This document shows, piece after piece, positions 34,369-41,751 of a DNA stretch of 64,000 nucleotides. The translations under genes were made by a program, and so were the position numbers. Each line of letters opens with the position of its first letter. The stretch's first letter is position 1. The notes beneath the pieces were generated by a model. That model was not told where the DNA came from and made no database searches. It saw only the letters and a program-made list of their open reading frames with translations. This DNA comes from Kordia zhangzhouensis (GTDB lineage: Bacteria; Bacteroidota; Bacteroidia; Flavobacteriales; Flavobacteriaceae): assembly GCF_001005305.1 (NCBI RefSeq), contig NZ_LBMH01000004.1:186001-250000 (forward strand), read 5' to 3'.

Positions 34369-35793
34369 TTATGCATCTTTTTGAACAAGTTTATTAATCA
34401 TTCCTCTAAATATAAATCCGTGAAAAGGGAATACTGCATACCAGTATACTCGCCCCCAAATTCCTTTAGGTCTAAAAATAGCACGTTGCCACAGATAGTT
34501 TTTCTCTATTTTAAATTCAAGCCAAGCTTCTCCAGGAAGGCGCATTTCTGCAAACAGTAGTAAGCGTTTTTCTTCTCTGCTGGCATACAATACGCGCCAA
34601 AAATCTAAAGGATCGCCAGCACTAAGCTTCGTTTGATGCGTCCGACCACGACGTAAACCTATACCACCAACCATTTTATCAAGATAGCCTCGTATTTTCC
34701 ATAAAAAAGTAGCATAATACCATCCATTGTTTCCTCCAATTGCCCAGATTTTATCAAGAGTTTGCTCCTCGTCAATAATCTTTCTTTTTTTGATGTCTTT
34801 AAAACATCCATACTCAGGTACTTTAATGTAACGAGAAATTTTTTCACGAAAACGACCGCTAATTAGAGAATCTTTCCAACTAGAGATTACACTATTTTGC
34901 TCGATTTTTATAAAAGCCTTTTTAACCGCTTTTTTGTAGGACATCGGTTGAATATCTAATATTTTATTGATATTGCTCGGCTTTCCAATTACTTCAACTT
35001 TCATACTATCAACCAAGTTTTTAGCCAACTTGTATGAAGTTGTGGTGATAAAGTACAACCAATAAGAAGACAATTTAGGAGTCATCACAGGAACAGAAAT
35101 AATGGTACGTTGTAATCCACGAACTTCTGCAAATTGTGCAATCATTTCTTTGTACGTAAGTGTATCAGGACCAAAAATATCGTACGATTGATTATATACT
35201 TGATTGTTGCCAATTGCTTTGGTCAAATATTCCAAGACATTTCGAATTGCAATAGGTTGCGATTTAGTTTTAATCCATTTTGGCGCAATCATGATAGGAA
35301 GTTTTTCAGTAAGATCACGAATAATCTCAAAAGAGGCACTTCCGCTTCCAACAATAATTCCTGCTCTAAATGTTGTTAAAGCATACGAGTTAGAAGCTAA
35401 TAGTGTTTCAACATTTTTGCGTGATTGTAAATGTTTTGAAAGTTGTTGGTCGTTTACAATTCCACTAAGATAAATGACTTGCTGCACTTTGGTCTTTTGC
35501 ATGTAGGTTTTAAAATGGATTGCGCAATCACGTTCCATTTTTTCAAACTGTGTTGAAGACGACATCGAGTGAATTAAATAATAGGCAATGTCTATATTCG
35601 TTGGAATGTTGCGTAAACTTTCAGCATTTAAAAAATCAACTTCAATTAGTTCTATCGAACCATGTTCTGAGATTTCTTCTGGGACACGTTGCGTATCTCT
35701 TACACAGCACACCAAATAATGTCCCATTTCTAGCAGAATAGGAATGAGTCGTTTGCCTATATATCCTGTAGCTCCTGTAAGTAGAATTCGCAT
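34369..35793 (-). CDS. NAD(P)-binding SDR-type protein with DUF2867
   Basis: A 474-aa protein. The N-terminal extended-SDR domain starts MRILLTGATGYIGKRLIPIL and has VIYLSGIVND and YALTTFRAGIIVGSG. The C-terminal half (from about 320) is DUF2867: IWAIGGNNGWYYATFLWKIR, GDPLDFWRVLY and a final FRGMINKLV. The same two-domain protein occurs widely in marine Bacteroidota with photolyase-type genes. The substrate is unknown. It is 6 bp from the flavin-reductase gene. Confidence 0.9.
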   Translation of the reverse strand: MRILLTGATGYIGKRLIPILLEMGHYLVCCVRDTQRVPEEISEHGSIELIEVDFLNAESLRNIPTNIDIAYYLIHSMSSSTQFEKMERDCAIHFKTYMQKTKVQQVIYLSGIVNDQQLSKHLQSRKNVETLLASNSYALTTFRAGIIVGSGSASFEIIRDLTEKLPIMIAPKWIKTKSQPIAIRNVLEYLTKAIGNNQVYNQSYDIFGPDTLTYKEMIAQFAEVRGLQRTIISVPVMTPKLSSYWLYFITTTSYKLAKNLVDSMKVEVIGKPSNINKILDIQPMSYKKAVKKAFIKIEQNSVISSWKDSLISGRFREKISRYIKVPEYGCFKDIKKRKIIDEEQTLDKIWAIGGNNGWYYATFLWKIRGYLDKMVGGIGLRRGRTHQTKLSAGDPLDFWRVLYASREEKRLLLFAEMRLPGEAWLEFKIEKNYLWQRAIFRPKGIWGRVYWYAVFPFHGFIFRGMINKLVQKDA

Positions 35794-35799
35794 ATTGCT

Positions 35800-36414
35800 T
35801 TATTTGGGACGTTGGTATGAATAACGATTGTGTTTTTTGGGGATAGCATATCCATCCAATCCGTTAATTGTAGCCGTTTCTGCTTTAATCAAATTGATAA
35901 AACCATCATTTTCAAGTAGTTCATCATGAATATACAAATGCTCAATTTGTCCTACTATTAAGATTGTATCATTTTCTCTAATTAAATATTCGCTTACGAA
36001 TTGCATGCCTATTTGTACAGGGCAGCCTTTAACATAAGGTGCTGCAAAATTATCTTTGTATTCTCGTTCTAAATTCGTTTTATCAAATTCAGATATTTCT
36101 TTAGGGTATTTTGCAGATGTATGATGTGCTTCTTTGGTAATTTTATGATGGATATGATTGATTGTATATTTTCCAGTTTCTTTGATGTTTTCGTAAGTAT
36201 TTCGAGGAACAACGGCTGGTCTGGTAATGAATCCTAATAATGGAGGATTAGAGCCTAAATGTGTTACAGAACTAAACACAGCGACATTGGTCAAACCATC
36301 AACTGATTGTGTGCTGATGAGATTTGCCGATTTATATCCCGCACAACTGTTTATTAAGTTGATTCGATATAATTTGTCCATTTGATCAATATCACTGCGT
36401 GTAATTTGGGGCAT
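35800..36414 (-). CDS. Flavin reductase family (FMN-binding split barrel) protein
   Basis: A 204-aa protein with the flavin-reductase fold: NLISTQSVDGLTNVAVFSSV and LGSNPPLLGFITRPAVVPRNT, then ETGKYTINHI. It should bind FMN and reduce flavin or act as a flavin carrier. Its ATG overlaps the stop of the AarF gene (TAATG). It may support a light- or oxidation-related reaction with the SDR proteins of the cluster. Confidence 0.92.
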   Translation of the reverse strand: MPQITRSDIDQMDKLYRINLINSCAGYKSANLISTQSVDGLTNVAVFSSVTHLGSNPPLLGFITRPAVVPRNTYENIKETGKYTINHIHHKITKEAHHTSAKYPKEISEFDKTNLEREYKDNFAAPYVKGCPVQIGMQFVSEYLIRENDTILIVGQIEHLYIHDELLENDGFINLIKAETATINGLDGYAIPKKHNRYSYQRPK

Positions 36415-37724
36415 TATAAATTTTTAAAATTGTTAATTTTTACCTCTGTAGCCTTAAGGTCATGAAGCAAATTATAAAGTCCAAAAAATGTTCTATTCAT
36501 GTATATAAAGTGTTTTGAACCTCTATTTCCATTCATGCTTCTCAATTGCGTGTTTTTGGCATAGCGTTCACCAATAGCTGCTATTTTTCCAAAAAATACT
36601 TCGTCTGAAAAATCAAATGTATCTACATTAAAAGGTGTTGTAAAGAGTCCTAATAATTCATGAAACATTTCGGAAAAGAAGCTTATTTCTTCTTCGGAAT
36701 CATCTTCTCGGAGAATTTCTAATTCATATAATTTTTGCATGAACATTTTGGAATCATTCAACGTTTCTTTGTTTGCCAATTCGAAATAGGGGATGTAAAA
36801 ATCTTCTGGAATGGCTTTCATACAACCAAAATCAAGCACAATCAATTTTCCATCATCCGAAACTAGGAAGTTTCCTGGATGCGGATCGGCATGTACTTTT
36901 CGATATTCATGAATTTGGAACATGTAAAAATCCCAAAGAGTTTGTCCTAATAGGTTTGCTGTTTTTAGATCGGTATTTCTGGCGGTAAACTCAGAAAGAT
37001 GCTCTCCTTGCATCCAATCCATCGTTATGATTCGCTCTGATGAGAGCGAATCATAATAAGTTGGAAATAATATATTTGGCAAATGTCTACATGCATCAGA
37101 AACTTCTTTACTTTGTTTTATTTCAAGTAAATAATTAGTTTCTTCAGTGAGTTTTTCTTCTACTTCTTTAAAATATTTGTCAGAACCTTTTCCTGTAATG
37201 TTAAACATTCGCATAGCAATGGGTTTCACTAGAGCTAAGTCGGTAGAGATGCTTTCAGCAACTCCAGGATATTGAATTTTCACAGCAAGTTTTTTCCCGT
37301 TTTTCTCAGCCAAATGAACTTGACCTATGCTAGCGGCATTTAGAGAAGTAGAATTGAATGAATCAAAAATCTCACTTGGCGCTTTGCCAAAATATTTTTT
37401 AAATGTTTTGATAACTAATGGAGGTGATAAAGGAGGAACCGAAAATTGTGATAATGAAAACTTCTCTACATACGCTCTTGGTAGAATGTTTTTTTCCATG
37501 CTGAGCATTTGTGCTACTTTTAAGGCACTTCCTTTTAGGCTTTTAAGTCCATCATAAATATCTTCTGCGTTGGATTCATTTAAACGTTCTTTAGCTTCTT
37601 CTTCAGAATTAATGAGTTTATCACCATAATATTTGAGATAATTAACACCCACTTTAGCACCTGTAGCAACTAATTTGCTTGCGCGTTGAATTTTACCAAT
37701 AGGAATCTTGTCAATTGTTTTCAT
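36414..37724 (-). CDS. AarF/UbiB (ABC1) family kinase-like protein
   Basis: A 436-aa ABC1 protein. The Ala-rich nucleotide loop is LNAASIGQVHLAE with LAVKIQYPGVAESI; the catalytic segments are VHADPHPGNFLVSDDG and LIVLDFGCMK. The KxGQ motif appears as GSALKVAQMLS. ABC1 proteins support isoprenoid quinone synthesis or lipid handling; photo-stress links are known for plant homologues. It is coupled to tetR upstream and to flavin reductase downstream by TAATG overlaps. Confidence 0.93.
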   Translation of the reverse strand: MKTIDKIPIGKIQRASKLVATGAKVGVNYLKYYGDKLINSEEEAKERLNESNAEDIYDGLKSLKGSALKVAQMLSMEKNILPRAYVEKFSLSQFSVPPLSPPLVIKTFKKYFGKAPSEIFDSFNSTSLNAASIGQVHLAEKNGKKLAVKIQYPGVAESISTDLALVKPIAMRMFNITGKGSDKYFKEVEEKLTEETNYLLEIKQSKEVSDACRHLPNILFPTYYDSLSSERIITMDWMQGEHLSEFTARNTDLKTANLLGQTLWDFYMFQIHEYRKVHADPHPGNFLVSDDGKLIVLDFGCMKAIPEDFYIPYFELANKETLNDSKMFMQKLYELEILREDDSEEEISFFSEMFHELLGLFTTPFNVDTFDFSDEVFFGKIAAIGERYAKNTQLRSMNGNRGSKHFIYMNRTFFGLYNLLHDLKATEVKINNFKNL

Positions 37725-38383
37725 TAGGATTTGATGTCAAATTTTTCTTTAAAAATGAATTTGCCAAAATCAAACAGGCTTTTCAAAGGTGTATTGTCAA
37801 TTAAATCAAAGCTGGCGTTGACTGATTTTTCAATATACTGATCTGTTTTGTCAAAGCTTGGAGACGAATCATCTAACCAGAATTTCAGTGTGAGTAAAAA
37901 TTGTATCCAAGCAGACTCTTCGATGGCCTTATTTTGAATTTTCTCGAATCGTTCTTGATTAAGGTCTAGCGTTTTAAGATCTAAACTTTTTATGAAATCT
38001 TGAAATACTTGTTTTAATCCTTTCAATAATTTAAGTGATTGTAGTGGCTTTTTTTCTGCCGTGAGGCTATATACTACATAGCTTCTATTGGCAGTCAGTT
38101 GTTCAAAGAATGTATAGTAAAAACTTAAGAGTTTATTTCGTGCATCAAATAATAGAAACTCATCGCTTTTGGATAAAAGCGCTATTGTATTGGTTCCAAA
38201 TGTGGTAAAAATGTTTTCTTCTAAAGTTTGAAAAGATGTATAAAACGCATAAAATTTTCCTTCTTCAAAATTATTTTCTTTAGCAAAGGTATACACATTT
38301 TTAGGCTGTTCTCCGTGTTCAAGAACATAATCCATATATGCAGTGATTATAAAATCGGTAGTTATATTTTTTTTCTTCGCCAT
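37724..38383 (-). CDS. TetR-family transcriptional regulator
   Basis: A 219-aa protein. The N-terminal region (about 8-55) fits a TetR HTH with divergent sequence (FIITAYMDYVLEHGEQPKNV then AKENNFEEGKFYAFYTSFQTLEEN). The rest is a helical ligand domain. It heads the operon with aarF, and the promoter region carries the TGTTTAA-N16-TTAAACA palindrome, suggesting autoregulation and control of the folE and fasciclin units. The real binder could instead be a regulator encoded elsewhere, such as a MerR-type photoreceptor. Confidence 0.85.
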   Translation of the reverse strand: MAKKKNITTDFIITAYMDYVLEHGEQPKNVYTFAKENNFEEGKFYAFYTSFQTLEENIFTTFGTNTIALLSKSDEFLLFDARNKLLSFYYTFFEQLTANRSYVVYSLTAEKKPLQSLKLLKGLKQVFQDFIKSLDLKTLDLNQERFEKIQNKAIEESAWIQFLLTLKFWLDDSSPSFDKTDQYIEKSVNASFDLIDNTPLKSLFDFGKFIFKEKFDIKS

Positions 38384-38417
38384 GATGTATATTTTAAAAC
38401 TATGTAAAAATACAAAA

Positions 38418-38447
38418 TGTTTAACTTTTTTTAATTAAAATTAAACA
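38418..38447 (-). promoter_or_regulatory. Operator TGTTTAA-N16-TTAAACA before tetR
   Basis: Perfect half-sites at 38418-38424 and 38441-38447 with a 16-bp gap, 35 bp before the tetR ATG. It is identical in form to the fasciclin and folE sites. Confidence 0.72.
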
Positions 38448-38526
38448 AAAAGTTTTCTTAAAATTGAAGGCGAGCTTTTCTTTGTAGAAAAGTATACAAT
38501 GAAGAGAAAAAATTGAATTTTAATAA

Positions 38527-39186
38527 TTAACAGTTTGCATCACAGCATTGATCGTCTTTGACTAATTTACAACTTACTACGGCAACAAGGGCTCCCAAAA
38601 TAGGAGCTAGTATATAAAGCCATAAATCTGTTAATTGACCAGAGATTAAAGCAGGGCCAAGAGAACGCGCCGGATTCATAGAAGCTTTGGTCATAGGCCC
38701 CGCAAACATAGCTTCTAATAATACAACTCCACCTACAGCAATTCCTGCCATAGTTCCTGTTTCTTTACTTCCTGTAGATACATTGATAATAACAACCATT
38801 AGGAAAAAAGTTAATAAAAATTCTAAAATGAACGCTTTCCATGCAACAATGGAAGGAATTGTAGCTCCTAGCGTTTCACTTTGCGGCCATAATATAAATA
38901 CGAATACACTGGCTACAATAGCTCCTAAACTTTGAGCTAAAATATATTTAGGGACTTCTTTAGTGGGAAATTTTTTTGCGTACGAAAATGCAATTGTGAC
39001 AGCTGGGTTAAAATGAGCTCCTGAAATTTCAGCGAATGCGTAAATCATTCCCATTACAATTAATCCCCAAGTAATGGCAACACCAGGATGCGTTATGACA
39101 CCTGTGATGTCGTTGACAACCATAGCAGCTGTTCCACAAAAAACCATAGAAAAAGTTCCTATAAATTCGGCAATGTAATTTTTCAT
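38527..39186 (-). CDS. Aquaporin / MIP family channel
   Basis: 219 aa from the ATG at 39186; the longer TTG start at 39213 lies inside the -7 element and is rejected. Six membrane helices with the two NPA loops HFNPAVT and SMNPARS; GLIVMGMIYAFAEISG precedes the first. It conducts water or small solutes. The C-terminal tail ends DDQCCDANC, an unusual Cys-rich end. It is monocistronic and divergent from the DUF2911 gene. Confidence 0.95.
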   Translation of the reverse strand: MKNYIAEFIGTFSMVFCGTAAMVVNDITGVITHPGVAITWGLIVMGMIYAFAEISGAHFNPAVTIAFSYAKKFPTKEVPKYILAQSLGAIVASVFVFILWPQSETLGATIPSIVAWKAFILEFLLTFFLMVVIINVSTGSKETGTMAGIAVGGVVLLEAMFAGPMTKASMNPARSLGPALISGQLTDLWLYILAPILGALVAVVSCKLVKDDQCCDANC

Positions 39187-39210
39187 TATTCTAAAAATTT
39201 CAGCATTATT

Positions 39211-39218
39211 CAAAAGTA
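39211..39218 (-). promoter_or_regulatory. -7 element of the aquaporin promoter
   Basis: TACTTTTG on the minus strand matches TAnnTTTG exactly and sits 25 bp before the aquaporin ATG; no clear -33 TTTG is present at the right distance. Confidence 0.55.
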
Positions 39219-39247
39219 CGGTTTCTTATTTTAAGTATTTGTTAACA

Positions 39248-39276
39248 TTTGCACATGTGGTTTCTGCGTAAATTCG
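39248..39276 (+). promoter_or_regulatory. Promoter of the DUF2911 gene
   Basis: TTTG at 39248-39251 and TAAATTCG at 39269-39276 (one base off consensus) with a 17-bp spacer, 30 bp before the ATG. Confidence 0.6.
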
Positions 39277-39306
39277 TACCACAAAAACTTTAAATAACGA
39301 AATAGA

Positions 39307-40149
39307 ATGAAAAAACTACTTTTGGCATGTTTCTTAGCAGCAGGAATTAGTGTTCAAGCACAAATAGAAACGCCTCAACCAAGTCCAAGTGCTAAAATTG
39401 AGCAAACAGTTGGATTAACAGATGTAACTGTTGAATACTCAAGACCTTCTATGCGTGGAAGAAAAATCTTTGGAGATTTAGTGCCTTATGGAGAGTTATG
39501 GAGAACAGGAGCAAATGCAAATACTAAAATTACATTCAGTGATGACGTAACTATTGGAGGAAAATCAGTAAAAGCGGGAACGTATGCTATTTTCACTAAA
39601 CCAATGGCAAAAAGCTGGGAAGTATTATTGTATAGTGATACTTCAAATTGGGGAACACCTAGTGAATGGGATGATTCTAAAGTGGTAGCAAAAACAACAG
39701 TACAGGTTAATATGATGCCGTATGCTACAGAATCTTTTACAATCAACATTGGGAATTTGTCAAACAGAGGAGCAGATATTGAATTTAGTTGGGATAAAGT
39801 GTTGGTTATTGTTCCTTTTGCAGTACCAACAGATAGAAAAGCAACAGCTAGTATTGAAAAAATGATGGCAGGACCACAAGCAAACGATTATTTTTCAGCA
39901 GCAAGATATTATTTGCAAGAAGAAAAAGATATGTCAAAAGCAAAAATGTGGATTGATAAAGCAACTGAGATGACTAGTGACCAACCACGTTTTTGGTATT
40001 TACGTTTAAAATCGTTGATTTATGCTAAAATGGGGAACAAAACTGAAGCGATTTCTATTGCAAAACAGTCATTGAAATTAGCTGAAGATGCTGGAAATAA
40101 AGACTATGTAAAAATGAACAGAGATTCAATCAATGAATGGTCTAAGTAA
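39307..40149 (+). CDS. DUF2911 domain-containing secreted protein
   Basis: A 280-aa protein with a signal peptide ending SVQAQ. DUF2911 covers about 25-165: VTVEYSRPSMRGRKIFG, LVPYGELWRTGANANTKI and SVKAGTYAIFTKP. The C-terminal third is TPR-like helical (SAARYYLQEEKDMSKAKMWI). The family is abundant in Bacteroidota and without a proven role. A terminator follows. Confidence 0.92.
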   Translation: MKKLLLACFLAAGISVQAQIETPQPSPSAKIEQTVGLTDVTVEYSRPSMRGRKIFGDLVPYGELWRTGANANTKITFSDDVTIGGKSVKAGTYAIFTKPMAKSWEVLLYSDTSNWGTPSEWDDSKVVAKTTVQVNMMPYATESFTINIGNLSNRGADIEFSWDKVLVIVPFAVPTDRKATASIEKMMAGPQANDYFSAARYYLQEEKDMSKAKMWIDKATEMTSDQPRFWYLRLKSLIYAKMGNKTEAISIAKQSLKLAEDAGNKDYVKMNRDSINEWSK

Positions 40150-40174
40150 TTGAAAATATACTTTTACAACTTGT

Positions 40175-40210
40175 AAAGCCTTTTCAACTTGTTTTGGAAA
40201 GGCTTTTTTT
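40175..40210 (+). terminator. Terminator after the DUF2911 gene
   Basis: Stem AAAGCCTTTTC / GGAAAGGCTTT (with one G-T-type mismatch near the loop) followed by seven T. Confidence 0.85.
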
Positions 40211-40298
40211 ATAAATATGTGACTTGAAAATTATTCGTCGTTTTTGAGTGATTTTTTTAAAAATAGATTAATTTCATGCGGTAATTAAACTAACTAAC

Positions 40299-41675
40299 AT
40301 GAATCTACCATTGCGGAAACTATTTTTTCTACTTATAGCAATAGTTACGTTTGTTTCTTGTTCAGATGAACAAATTGATAACGAATTGCAACCTATTACA
40401 CCTATAACAACAGATGTCACCACTCAAGTTATCCTTGATTGGAATCAGCTTTGGTGTGAGTTAGATCGTCATGCAACAGGAATGCGACCAAATGCAACAA
40501 CACGTGCACTAGCATATATACATTTAGCAGCTTTTGAAGTTTGTGTGACCGATATGGTAGGATATTCTTCTAATAAAGATAGATATGCTGAATTGATAAT
40601 TGATTTTACCCAAAGGCAACCCGATGTCAATGTAGCCATTGCTCTCAATAGTTGTTATGCCACAGTAATGGATCATTTTATGATTAATGTAAGACCTGAT
40701 ATTGATAGTAAAATTGAAATTTTGCGTCAAGAAAAAGAAGATGAGCTTATTTCAGGAATTAGTAATGAAGTAGTACTAAACTCTCAAGAATGGGGAAATT
40801 ATGTAGCTGCGCAAGTTATTGCATATAGTCAGACAGATATAGAGGCAGAAACGCAAATTTTAAGTCCGCAACCTACGTCATATGAGCCTCCTGTAGGAGA
40901 AGGATATTGGACGTATAGTCACGAAGCAGAAAGAGGATTATTTCCCTATTGGTCATCGGTACGAACCTTTGTAATTTCTTCAAATGAAACGTCTACAATT
41001 GCGCCACCATTATTGTATAGTGAAGATTCTTCTAGTAATTATTACGCGGCGATGGAAGAAGTATATACATCTAGTGAAACGGCTAGGCTAACAGAAAATG
41101 ACGATTTATGGGTAGCTGAGTTTTGGTCAAATGATGTTGAAGGACTCATGATGAGTCCACCAGGTAGACAAATTTCTATTGCCAACCAATTGATTAAACA
41201 ATACGATGTTACACATCAAAATGCACTTGTTTTATTGTTGAAGCTAGGGTTTTCGTTGAATGATGCTGCTGTTTCTACTTGGGCAGATAAGTATCAATAT
41301 ATGGTAATGCGACCTAGCGTTTACATTCAAGAGTTTATTGATCCCAATTTTCAAACAAATTTATACCCATATATTTCATGGCCAAATCCTACGTTTCCAA
41401 GTTATCCGTCAGGACACTCTTCGTTTGCTTCGGCAGCAGCGGGCATTTTTATTCATCATTTTGGAGATGCTACTGATTTTACCGATCGTTCTCATGAGGG
41501 AAGAACAGAGTTTAGAGGAACTCCTAGAACTTACAGTACGTTTTCAGAAATGGCAGAAGAGAATGCTTTTTCACGATTGCCATTAGGTGTTCACATGCGT
41601 ATGGATTGTACCGAAGGACTGCGTTTGGGGTATGAAATATCGGATGCAGTAAATAATTTTGATCTTTCACAGTAA
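40299..41675 (+). CDS. Vanadium-dependent haloperoxidase/PAP2-type lipoprotein
   Basis: A 458-aa lipoprotein (signal ending FVSC). The vanadate/phosphate pocket is complete: KYQYMVMRP (Lys and Arg), PSGHSSF with His373, and SRLPLGVHMRMD with Arg and His432. This matches the family pattern KX6RP - PSGH - SRX5H. Members are haloperoxidases or acid phosphatases; the size and spacing suit the VHPO-related class, but halide oxidation cannot be deduced. It is single-gene, ending at a bidirectional terminator. Confidence 0.88.
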   Translation: MNLPLRKLFFLLIAIVTFVSCSDEQIDNELQPITPITTDVTTQVILDWNQLWCELDRHATGMRPNATTRALAYIHLAAFEVCVTDMVGYSSNKDRYAELIIDFTQRQPDVNVAIALNSCYATVMDHFMINVRPDIDSKIEILRQEKEDELISGISNEVVLNSQEWGNYVAAQVIAYSQTDIEAETQILSPQPTSYEPPVGEGYWTYSHEAERGLFPYWSSVRTFVISSNETSTIAPPLLYSEDSSSNYYAAMEEVYTSSETARLTENDDLWVAEFWSNDVEGLMMSPPGRQISIANQLIKQYDVTHQNALVLLLKLGFSLNDAAVSTWADKYQYMVMRPSVYIQEFIDPNFQTNLYPYISWPNPTFPSYPSGHSSFASAAAGIFIHHFGDATDFTDRSHEGRTEFRGTPRTYSTFSEMAEENAFSRLPLGVHMRMDCTEGLRLGYEISDAVNNFDLSQ

Positions 41676-41695
41676 ATTTCAACATAGAAAATATA

Positions 41696-41733
41696 AAAAA
41701 AGCCTTTCTATATACTTGTAGAAAGGCTTTTTT
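41696..41733. terminator. Bidirectional terminator
   Basis: A 15-bp stem AAAAAAGCCTTTCTA / TAGAAAGGCTTTTTT with an 8-nt loop, between convergent genes. Confidence 0.92.
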
Positions 41734-41751
41734 ATTGAGAAATACATTTTG

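Noticed and set aside
39187-39213. TTG start of the aquaporin
   Set aside because: This codon is part of the TACTTTTG -7 element.
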